DNA of 60,685 nucleotides from Flammeovirgaceae bacterium (lineage in GTDB: Bacteria > Bacteroidota > Bacteroidia > Cytophagales > Cyclobacteriaceae). The notes under the pieces were generated by a model, which was not told the origin of the DNA, searched no databases, and saw only the letters and a list, made by a program, of their open reading frames with translations. Location of the stretch: NCBI GenBank assembly GCA_021300095.1, contig JAJTHV010000022.1:1-60685 (forward strand). Direction: 5' to 3'. Of the stretch, positions 25,156 through 32,675 are shown piece after piece; the stretch's first letter is position 1, and each line of letters starts with the position of its first letter. The translations under genes were made by a program, and so were the position numbers.

Positions 25156-25247
25156 TGTCATGCCGAGGTAGGAGGCAACTTCTTTCACATTTAAAAAAAG
25201 AACTTCAGTGCAATACACGATAAGACTCCTCGTGCCTCGGAGTGACA
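25156..25247. repeat. REP-like imperfect inverted repeat
   Basis: TGTCATGCCGAGGTAGGAGG (25156-25175) is an imperfect inverted copy of GACTCCTCGTGCCTCGGAGTGACA read on the other strand (25224-25247). Sequences of this TGTCAnnCCGAGGnACGAGG type are scattered between genes in many Bacteroidota. It sits between convergent genes and could fold in transcripts from either side. Confidence 0.65.
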
Positions 25248-25254
25248 AAGAGGG

Positions 25255-26484
25255 TTATTGCTCCCTTCGAATCGCTTCCACCGGATCCAATCGCGAAGCG
25301 CGCAAGGCCGGATACGTTCCGAAAACAATTCCGACCACAATTGCGATGAGCGAAACCAAAACAATTGTATTCCAGGTGTACGAAGCCTGAAATGGAACTT
25401 TGGTAATCGCTCGGATAATAGGAATGGTAGCCATTGTACCCAACACACCTAAAATCAATCCACACAAACTACCAAAGGCCGAAATGGAAATCGACTCGGC
25501 CAAAAATTGAAAAACAATATCTTGACGTTTTGCACCAAGCGCTTTGCGCACACCAATCTCCGTAGTACGTTGTGTCACAGAAATCAGCATCACATTCATT
25601 ACACCCACTCCGCCCACCAACACCGAGATTCCCACAATCAAACCCATAATCACCCGAAACAGACGAAAACCCTGCTCGGCTTGTTCCACCCGAAATCCAT
25701 TGGTAGCAATAGTAAAGTCAGCACGCATTGAACCATACTCTTTCTTCAGCCACTCACTTATCTTTTCCTTTACAGGATTGACTTGATCGACTTCGTTCAC
25801 TTCGATGATCACCGATGGCGGATAATTTTTAAAATCAGCCGATGTAAATACAGTGATCGGCACAAATACTTCCGGGCTCTTGGTAGATAGGTTCGCCACT
25901 CCAATTATTTCATGGCTTTCTCCCCGAATCATCAATGAAGTTCCAATCAATGAAGCTGCCGAATCTGTCGGAGAAAATAATTTGGCAAACGTTTTATTCA
26001 CGAGCGCCACTTTGCGTGCCGATTGAACATCTTGCTGATCGAGTAAACGACCGGCTATTAATTTAGACTTCGCTTGCTCATCCAGGGAAGGAGTGGTTCC
26101 ATACCATACCGTCAACATTTTTTTAGATGTGGTCGGGTGAACTGCTTCCGCAGATTGTGTAGAAAGCAACATCATCTTCGCTTGCCCGGACAGCTCGTGT
26201 TGTAGTTTTTCAAATTGTGCTTGCGAAAAATAGGCGAAAGTATCTTTCTTTACTACTACTCCGTTTTCGCTGCGGGTAGTTTTTGATGAAACCTCAATAA
26301 AATTGAGTGAAGTAGTTTGTGTGATCTGATCTTTTGCAAATTTCTCCATACCATCAATCAAACAGAGTATGCCAACCAAGGCGGCCACTCCGATAATCAT
26401 TCCCAGAATGGAAAGAAATGTTTGGAAAATTTGACCTTTCATTGCACGAAAGGCCATCGCGAAAGCGGGAATTATTTTTTTCAT
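25255..26484 (-). CDS. MacB-like ABC transporter permease (FtsX family)
   Basis: 409 residues from the ATG at 26484 (a TTG two codons upstream is in frame). It has an N-terminal membrane helix (IFQTFLSILGMIIGVAALVG, about 18-37), a periplasmic MacB-core domain (about 50-270), and three C-terminal helices with GVMNVMLISVTQRTTEIGVRKALGA, the coupling helix signature. It should form the transmembrane dimer of an efflux or lipoprotein-type transporter, but no ATPase gene is next to it. The downstream end is close to the REP-like repeat. Confidence 0.88.
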   Translation of the reverse strand: MKKIIPAFAMAFRAMKGQIFQTFLSILGMIIGVAALVGILCLIDGMEKFAKDQITQTTSLNFIEVSSKTTRSENGVVVKKDTFAYFSQAQFEKLQHELSGQAKMMLLSTQSAEAVHPTTSKKMLTVWYGTTPSLDEQAKSKLIAGRLLDQQDVQSARKVALVNKTFAKLFSPTDSAASLIGTSLMIRGESHEIIGVANLSTKSPEVFVPITVFTSADFKNYPPSVIIEVNEVDQVNPVKEKISEWLKKEYGSMRADFTIATNGFRVEQAEQGFRLFRVIMGLIVGISVLVGGVGVMNVMLISVTQRTTEIGVRKALGAKRQDIVFQFLAESISISAFGSLCGLILGVLGTMATIPIIRAITKVPFQASYTWNTIVLVSLIAIVVGIVFGTYPALRASRLDPVEAIRREQ

Positions 26485-26558
26485 AATCAATCGGCAGCTT
26501 CTAGACTTCCGATTGCTTGAATTGTTACAAGCGCTTGAAAATTATTTTGGTTGCCCAC

Positions 26559-27236
26559 TTATTTGCTGTAATCTACCACAAAGACATCCGGAAATTTTTT
26601 GCGCAGTTCGTCAAGCATAGACTGTGCTTTTTCACGTTTGGAAAAACCGGTGAGCATGATGCTGTAATATTTCACACCTGAAACAATCTTCACCTGAACG
26701 GCCACGCGCTTTTTATAGGTGCCTTTCATGTTATCCACTATTTTCATCACATTCACTAATTCCTGATAAGTTCCAAGTTGCACACCAAAACCCTTGAGTG
26801 TAACACGACTGATATTAAAATCATAAATTTCCTTTTCGTCCACCGTCACATGATCTACGGGCACAGGTTGTGTGTCTCCGGTGCCATCGGTGGCATCTAC
26901 AATTTCCAATTTTACGTCAGCCGTACCTTGATTAAAAAAATTCAATTTCTCGGCAGCCGCTTTCGATAAGTCGATGATTCTTCCTTCTACATAAGGACCG
27001 CGATCATTGATAACCACAATGACCGATTCATTATTTGCTAAGTTGGTCACACGTACTTTCGTTCCAAACGGCAGCGTGCGATGAGCAGCTGTCATCTTCG
27101 AAGCCTTGTAGCGTTCACCACTGGCAGTAGGTTTACCTTCAAATTTGTCGGCATAGAAAGAAGCCTTGCCCGTTTGCACTTGCGCAAAAGTCGTAACACT
27201 GACGACACAAAAAAGTAATGTAATGATCCGATTCAT
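26559..27236 (-). CDS. rlpA: RlpA-family septal lytic transglycosylase with SPOR domain
   Basis: 225 residues. Signal peptide (about 1-18), then a double-psi beta-barrel RlpA domain (about 20-110) with GKASFYADKFEGKPTASGE and FGTKVRVTNLANNESVIVVINDRGPY, in which the catalytic Asp lies in NDRGP. Residues about 145-225 form a SPOR domain for binding to denuded septal glycan (VQLGTYQELVNVMKIVD). It should cut glycan strands during cell separation. Confidence 0.9.
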   Translation of the reverse strand: MNRIITLLFCVVSVTTFAQVQTGKASFYADKFEGKPTASGERYKASKMTAAHRTLPFGTKVRVTNLANNESVIVVINDRGPYVEGRIIDLSKAAAEKLNFFNQGTADVKLEIVDATDGTGDTQPVPVDHVTVDEKEIYDFNISRVTLKGFGVQLGTYQELVNVMKIVDNMKGTYKKRVAVQVKIVSGVKYYSIMLTGFSKREKAQSMLDELRKKFPDVFVVDYSK

Positions 27237-27286
27237 GCTATCGTAGTTGAAATTTCAACCGAAAGATAATTCATTCTGTGCGATGT

Positions 27287-27811
27287 TTATTTTTCCGAGG
27301 GATTTTTCTTTCCCGCTTTCAGTTTGGTCAATGTGGCTTGTAGCCGTTTCTCCAATGTCTCTTCCTTCTTTGCGGAAGCAATCCACACGGCATACTCCTT
27401 GCGATTGGTAAATGAAAGCGTATCAAAAAATGCTTTTGCTTTGACATTCGCTGCCAACAGTTCCTGCAACACTTGGGGTAAATCAACTACACGTTCTTCT
27501 AGGTCTTCTTCTACCACCACATTCACTGCATCGCCAATATTCTTTGCAATTGCCTGACGTACATCTTTGCGCACCAAAATAGCATGCTTGCCTCCACCCA
27601 TTACAGACAGAATACCTCGGTATGGAAACCCATCAAAAGTAACTTTCACTTTTACCTGTCCGCGCGTTCCAAAAATTTGCTGAACATCATACGGAAATGA
27701 GATAAATGCGGCATCAACCGATAAGCCGGGGTCCTCTAAAACACCCTTAAACTTCTTCACAATCGGTTTCTTTATTTTAGGGTCAGGCTTTTTTTGAGTT
27801 TCTTTACTCAT
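27287..27811 (-). CDS. YdeI/OmpD-associated family protein with DUF1905 domain
   Basis: 174 residues. An N-terminal DUF1905 barrel (about 15-105: FISFPYDVQQIFGTRGQVKVKVT, then PYRGILSVMGGGKHAILVRKDVR) is followed by a C-terminal YdeI-like helical segment with FDTLSFTNRKEYAVWIASAKKEETLEKR. Such proteins are widespread and uncharacterised. It is divergent from the DJ-1-type gene with only 38 bp between its start and the old lipoprotein start at 27849. Confidence 0.85.
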   Translation of the reverse strand: MSKETQKKPDPKIKKPIVKKFKGVLEDPGLSVDAAFISFPYDVQQIFGTRGQVKVKVTFDGFPYRGILSVMGGGKHAILVRKDVRQAIAKNIGDAVNVVVEEDLEERVVDLPQVLQELLAANVKAKAFFDTLSFTNRKEYAVWIASAKKEETLEKRLQATLTKLKAGKKNPSEK

Positions 27812-27926
27812 TGCATGTTATTGATTGTTTGAAATTAATAAAAATCAGATGCGGATTTTGCTCATGAGTTTGGTTTTTGGCTGGGTATTCTCTTGCCAGT
27901 AAAGTGAAAAGGAAAATAAGGCTCCC

Positions 27927-28568
27927 TTGGCAGCGCCTATTGATCCCACAAAACCATTGCGTGCCGCCTTTCTGGTGGTAGAGGGTGTCTATAATTCTGA
28001 ATTGGTTGCCCCGATGGATGTATTTCAACACACCCGGTTCCATACATCCAATGGTATTGAGGTGTTTACCATCGCGCCCCAGCGAGATACCATCACCACG
28101 TTTGAAGGTTTAAAGTTGATTCCCGATTACGGGTTTGACGATGATTATCCGGCCATTGATATTTTGGTCGTGCCCAGCGCGGAGCACAGCATGGACACCG
28201 ATTTAGAAAATGAAAAATTGCTAGCCTTTGTAACAAAAACGGGTAAGCGAGCGCTCTACACATTTTCCCTTTGCGATGGCGCTTTTGTTTTGGCCGAAGC
28301 CAAATTACTCGACACGTACGAATGCACTACCTTTCCGGGGGATATTTTAAAGTTTAAGAAAGCATACCCCCAATTAAAAGTGCATGAAAATGTAAGTTTT
28401 GTACACGATCGAAGAGCAATCACTTCGGCTGGGGGCGCCAAATCCTATGATGCGGCTCTTTACTTGGTGGAGTTGTTGTATGGCAAAAAGGTGGCGGATG
28501 GCATTGCCAAAGGATTAGTTATTGAATGGGATGTAGCCGCTGTAAAGCATATTCAAACCAATCAATAA
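27927..28568 (+). CDS. DJ-1/PfpI-family protein with interrupted lipoprotein leader
   Basis: 213 residues from the TTG at 27927, the first possible start after an in-frame stop. The core has LRAAFLVVEGVYNSEL and the nucleophile elbow FSLCDGAFVLAEA with Cys; the catalytic His site (SAGGAKSYDAAL) fits the AraC/PfpI-like glutamine amidotransferase group. In the same frame, the ATG at 27849 opens a lipoprotein-like leader, MRILLMSLVFGWVFSCQ, then TAA (27900-27902), then SEKENKAPLAAP and the known start. A nonsense mutation has thus separated leader and domain. AAAAGGAAAA at 27907 could serve as a ribosome site for the TTG. The gene may be a cytosolic form or a pseudogene. Confidence 0.75.
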   Translation: MAAPIDPTKPLRAAFLVVEGVYNSELVAPMDVFQHTRFHTSNGIEVFTIAPQRDTITTFEGLKLIPDYGFDDDYPAIDILVVPSAEHSMDTDLENEKLLAFVTKTGKRALYTFSLCDGAFVLAEAKLLDTYECTTFPGDILKFKKAYPQLKVHENVSFVHDRRAITSAGGAKSYDAALYLVELLYGKKVADGIAKGLVIEWDVAAVKHIQTNQ

Positions 28569-28627
28569 GTTATTTTACAAAATGACCTTTTTTATTACGT
28601 AGGGTAAATACTATGCTGCCATTGGCT

Positions 28628-28635
28628 TATCTTTG
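28628..28635 (+). promoter_or_regulatory. Bacteroidota -7 element before the PAS histidine kinase
   Basis: TATCTTTG fits TAnnTTTG and ends 7 bp before the ATG at 28643, so the leader would be very short. I see no clear -33 TTG at the usual distance. Confidence 0.45.
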
Positions 28636-28642
28636 AAACTAC

Positions 28643-30874
28643 ATGAAACAGTCGCTACCACCGCTTGAGCATCATAGCCAAATCATTGGCAAACTTCAAG
28701 CTGCTGTTTTTGAGTACACGCTCTTTCCCAATGGCAATCGCGACTTTACCTATTTTAGCCCGTATTGCGAAACTATTTTTGAAACAGACAGCAAAGTTCT
28801 GTTGAGTGGCATTCACCCAATCGAATCTTTCGTACACGAAGAAGATCGGCCCAGTTTTCTAAAAGATTTTCATCAGTGGCTGACGCATGCGCAAGCGTTT
28901 CAATGGGAGGGCAGAATTGTGACACCTACCGGAAAATGCAAATGGGTGGAAGCCATTGGTTCCCCTACGCGTATGGACGATGGGCGCATTGTCTGGGTTG
29001 GGTTATTCACTGATCAAACCCATCAAAAAGAAATGGAGCGCATCAATCGCGAAAATAAACAGCGGTTGGACTTAGCGCTACTTGGTTCTGAATTGGGCGT
29101 GTGGGATTACAATTACAAAACGAATGTCACGGTCATCAATCAAAAATGGGCCGACATCATCGGATATCCGAAAGAGGAGTTGGAAGATATGTTTTGCCAC
29201 TGTGAAGATTTCATTCACCCGGAAGATCGCCCCAACTATTTAACTAGTGTTGAGAGACATCTAATCAAAGAAACGGAATACTACGAAGTTGTTTATCGGT
29301 TTCAATTAAAAAATGGGAACTGGCGCTGGGTGATGGAACGTGGACAGATAGTGGAATTTGATGGTCAGGGAAATGCCTTACGCACGGTGGGCACTTTACA
29401 GGATTTTGAAAACCGAAAGACACAGGAGCAGATAGCTGTTGAGGCTGAAGGCCGCTATCGCGAATTGATTGAAACATTACCGCTCGGCATTGTTATTTAT
29501 CAGGATAACAAGCTGGTTTTTGCCAACAAATCGGTTGCAAAATTGATGGGTGCCGCTTCCGTAGATGAACTGATCGGAAAGCCTGCGTTACACTTTGTCC
29601 ATCCAGAATCAATCGCCAACTCGATGGAACGTATAAAACAGTTGATGGATGGGAAGACCGTTCCAACTATTGAGCAAAAATACATTCGGTTGGACGGTAA
29701 AGAAATTATTGTGGATGTATCGGCTCATCAACTCAACTTCCGGGGGAAACCTGCCATACAAATCACTATCAAAGACACTACCGAAGAGCGGGAAGTGCAG
29801 ATGGCCAAACGCAAAACCGAAACGTTGTTCTCTCAATTGTTTAAAAGTTCTCCTTTTGGATTGGTGATGCTGGACGACACGGGAAAAGTGGTGCAGGTAA
29901 ATGAAGGGTTTGAAAAAATGTTTGGCTACACCAGCGAAGATTTGGCGGGAAAAAGCTTGAATGATTTTATTGTGCCTCCCGAATTAGAAACCGAAGGCAA
30001 CGACCTCAACACCATCATCTCGAGCGAGCAAGTAATCAAAATTGAATCAAAACGACTGCACAAAAACCGAACAGCCTTGTCGGTAATTATTTATGGTGTG
30101 CCCGTGCCGCTCGAAAATAAAACCATTTCCATTTTTGGCGTTTATGTCGATATTACTGAGCAAAAACGGGTAGAGGAAGAATTGAAAGTGCGTAACATTG
30201 AACTCGATAATTTTGTATACAAAGTATCGCACGATTTGCGAGCACCCCTGTCTTCTGTATTGGGATTGGTAAATCTGGCGAGCCTCAAAGGCAACACCGA
30301 CAATTTGGAAGAATACATACAGCGCATTGGACAAAAGGTAAAACAACTCGATCACTTCATCAGCGATGTATTAAGCCACTCTAAAAATCTGAAGCTGGAA
30401 CTGAAAGTTGAAAAAATAGATTTACAGCAACTTATCGACAAAACATTTGCCGACTTAAACTATCTGAAAGGCGCTCACGAAATTGGTCGCGAGATTAGTA
30501 TAGAAGGCAATGAGTTTTACAGTGATCCCTGGCGAATAGGCGAGATCTTCAGAAACCTCATATCCAATGCTATCAAATACCGCGATTTCAATAAAAACGA
30601 TTCACACATACGCATCATGATTAAGATCGCACCTGACAGAGCCTCTATTTTGTTTGAAGACAATGGCATTGGCATTAGCAAAGCGGACCTTACCAAAATC
30701 TTTGATATGTTCTACCGCGCCAGCGAGCAATCAGACGGATCAGGTCTCGGTTTGTATATCGTAAAAAATGCAGTGGATAAGCTGGGTGGAATTTTGAAAG
30801 TAACCAGCGAAATTGGCAAGGGCACTTCTTTTGAATTAAAGCTGCCCAATTATACCTTAGCAGTTGATAACTAG
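28643..30874 (+). CDS. Multi-PAS sensor histidine kinase
   Basis: 743 residues, no membrane segment, so probably cytosolic. Four PAS-type units: about 15-130, 140-255 (LDLALLGSELGVWDYNYK), 270-385 (LIETLPLGIVIYQDN) and 395-505 (FKSSPFGLVMLDDTGK). HisKA follows with the phospho-accepting His in KVSHDLRAPLSSVLGL (about 532-547), then HATPase_c with NLISNAIKYRD (N box), EDNGIGIS (G1) and GSGLGLYIVK (G2). It should phosphorylate an unknown response regulator; none is next to it. The lone kinase suggests signalling to a distant partner. The acetyltransferase-like gene follows by 12 bp. Confidence 0.92.
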   Translation: MKQSLPPLEHHSQIIGKLQAAVFEYTLFPNGNRDFTYFSPYCETIFETDSKVLLSGIHPIESFVHEEDRPSFLKDFHQWLTHAQAFQWEGRIVTPTGKCKWVEAIGSPTRMDDGRIVWVGLFTDQTHQKEMERINRENKQRLDLALLGSELGVWDYNYKTNVTVINQKWADIIGYPKEELEDMFCHCEDFIHPEDRPNYLTSVERHLIKETEYYEVVYRFQLKNGNWRWVMERGQIVEFDGQGNALRTVGTLQDFENRKTQEQIAVEAEGRYRELIETLPLGIVIYQDNKLVFANKSVAKLMGAASVDELIGKPALHFVHPESIANSMERIKQLMDGKTVPTIEQKYIRLDGKEIIVDVSAHQLNFRGKPAIQITIKDTTEEREVQMAKRKTETLFSQLFKSSPFGLVMLDDTGKVVQVNEGFEKMFGYTSEDLAGKSLNDFIVPPELETEGNDLNTIISSEQVIKIESKRLHKNRTALSVIIYGVPVPLENKTISIFGVYVDITEQKRVEEELKVRNIELDNFVYKVSHDLRAPLSSVLGLVNLASLKGNTDNLEEYIQRIGQKVKQLDHFISDVLSHSKNLKLELKVEKIDLQQLIDKTFADLNYLKGAHEIGREISIEGNEFYSDPWRIGEIFRNLISNAIKYRDFNKNDSHIRIMIKIAPDRASILFEDNGIGISKADLTKIFDMFYRASEQSDGSGLGLYIVKNAVDKLGGILKVTSEIGKGTSFELKLPNYTLAVDN

Positions 30875-30886
30875 CTCTTTCTTTGC

Positions 30887-32056
30887 ATGACTCTGCACGA
30901 AGTTGTAAGCACACTCGATAAAAAAGAATTTTTACATCTGCCCATTCGGCTTTATAAAAATTCACCCCGCTGGATTCGTCCGTTGGACAAAGACGTTGAA
31001 AATGTTTTTGATCCGGAGAAAAATAAAACTTTTCGCCACGGAGAAGTAATTCGTTGGATTTTGAAAGATGCGCAGGGAACAACCATCGGCAGAGTAGCCG
31101 CATTTATCGATCAGAAGACGGTGAATAAAGGAAACGACCAGCCCACGGGAGGAATGGGTTTCTTCGAATGCATTGAAAATAAAGAAGCCGCTTTTATTTT
31201 GTTTGATCAATGCAAAAAGTGGTTGCAACAAAAAGGGATGGAGGCCATGGACGGCCCTATCAACTTTGGTAGCCGCGATCGTTGGTGGGGATTGCTGGTA
31301 GATGGGTTTGACCGCGAACCAAATTATCAATGCAACTACAATCCTACTTACTACAAAACTTTTTTTGAAGCGTACGGCTTCAAAACTTATTTCAATCAGT
31401 TTACTTTTGCCCGCAAAATTCAAGATCCACTCTCGCCCAAACTGGCACGCAAAGCCGAACTGATTGCGCAAGAAGATGGATATGAGTTTCGTCATTTGCG
31501 CAAAGACGAAATCAAAAATTTGGGTGAATACTTGCGCACCGTTTATAATAAGGCTTGGGCCAATCGGGCAGAAAACCCGGAGATCACCTCACAACAAGCC
31601 GCACTGATCGTGAAGCAGATGAAGCCCATCTTGGATGAGAAACTTTTGTATTTTGGTTTTTACAAAGGCGAACCTATTTCATTTTTTCTTTCGCTACCGG
31701 AAATCAATCAGATTTTCAAACATGTAAATGGCAAAGTCAACTGGTATGGCAAACTGGTTTTCCTTTGGTTTCAATGGCGCAAACTCAATACGAAAGCCTT
31801 CGGTATTTTATTTGGTGTAGTACCAGAGCACCAAGGCAAAGGAGCTGATGGCGCCATGATTAGTGCCGCCCGAAAGGTGTTACAAGAAGTCTATAAACGA
31901 TATGTCGATTATGAAATGAACTGGATTGGCGATTTCAATCCGAAAATGATTAATGTGGTTGAACAAGTGGGCGGCTTCGTTTCAAAAACGCATATCACCT
32001 ATCGAAAACTATTTGACGAGACCAAGCCTTTCAAAAGGCATCCAATTTTAAATTAA
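30887..32056 (+). CDS. GNAT-like acetyltransferase-fold protein
   Basis: 389 residues of a family common in Bacteroidota with a GNAT fold in the second half. The first part (LPIRLYKNSPRWIRPLDKDVENVFDP) contains a conserved basic segment; the acetyl-CoA loop may be VPEHQGKGADGAMI (about 318-331). No substrate is known. It is followed by the VTT membrane protein after 1 bp, so both are in one transcript. Confidence 0.75.
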   Translation: MTLHEVVSTLDKKEFLHLPIRLYKNSPRWIRPLDKDVENVFDPEKNKTFRHGEVIRWILKDAQGTTIGRVAAFIDQKTVNKGNDQPTGGMGFFECIENKEAAFILFDQCKKWLQQKGMEAMDGPINFGSRDRWWGLLVDGFDREPNYQCNYNPTYYKTFFEAYGFKTYFNQFTFARKIQDPLSPKLARKAELIAQEDGYEFRHLRKDEIKNLGEYLRTVYNKAWANRAENPEITSQQAALIVKQMKPILDEKLLYFGFYKGEPISFFLSLPEINQIFKHVNGKVNWYGKLVFLWFQWRKLNTKAFGILFGVVPEHQGKGADGAMISAARKVLQEVYKRYVDYEMNWIGDFNPKMINVVEQVGGFVSKTHITYRKLFDETKPFKRHPILN

Positions 32057-32057
32057 C

Positions 32058-32675
32058 ATGAAGAAGACAGAAGAAAAAGAAGAAACACGGTCGAGTTTTC
32101 TCTTCCGCAACTTATTCAAGGGGTTGGCATGGTTTGCCATTATCATTGTCGTATTCGTTTTATTGGAAGGCTATATCCAGCAAAACTTCAAAGAGCACAT
32201 TGATACCATTCGGGCCAATCCGGGTATTTTATATGGCATCTACACAATTTCTGAAATTGTTTTCGGCATCCTCCCGCCCGAAATCTTTATGATGATTTGG
32301 ATTTTGGACAACATCGACTTGAGTGGCTTCATTATCAACCTTACCATCCTCACGCTCATTTCGTATGCAGCCGGCATTTTAGGATACTACATTGGCAAAG
32401 TATTTTCGAAAACAAAATTTTATCAAGAGCGCATTCGCGAAAAATATTTGAAACAATATGAAGGCAAACTAAAAACCTATGGTGGCTACCTCGTTTTTGT
32501 AGGTGCCGTTACACCGGTGCCCTTCTCGGCCACCTGCATGTTGGCAGGCTCTGTGAATTTAAACTTCAAATACTTCCTGCTGATTTGCATTACACGCGTC
32601 ATTCGCTTTGCCGGCTACGGAGCAGTAGTGTGGTACGCACCTGATTTGTTTAAAGATTTAACGAGCGGGTTTTAA
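32058..32675 (+). CDS. DedA/VTT-domain (SNARE-associated) membrane protein
   Basis: 205 residues with about four membrane segments. The VTT-type core is YAAGILGYYIGKVFSKTKFY then GGYLVFVGAVTPVPFSATCMLAGSVNL (split at about 154), which contains the re-entrant loop of lipid-scramblase-like DedA relatives. Probable role: moving lipids or lipid carriers in the inner membrane. Its last 18 bp overlap the 3' end of the convergent penicillin acylase gene. Confidence 0.8.
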   Translation: MKKTEEKEETRSSFLFRNLFKGLAWFAIIIVVFVLLEGYIQQNFKEHIDTIRANPGILYGIYTISEIVFGILPPEIFMMIWILDNIDLSGFIINLTILTLISYAAGILGYYIGKVFSKTKFYQERIREKYLKQYEGKLKTYGGYLVFVGAVTPVPFSATCMLAGSVNLNFKYFLLICITRVIRFAGYGAVVWYAPDLFKDLTSGF

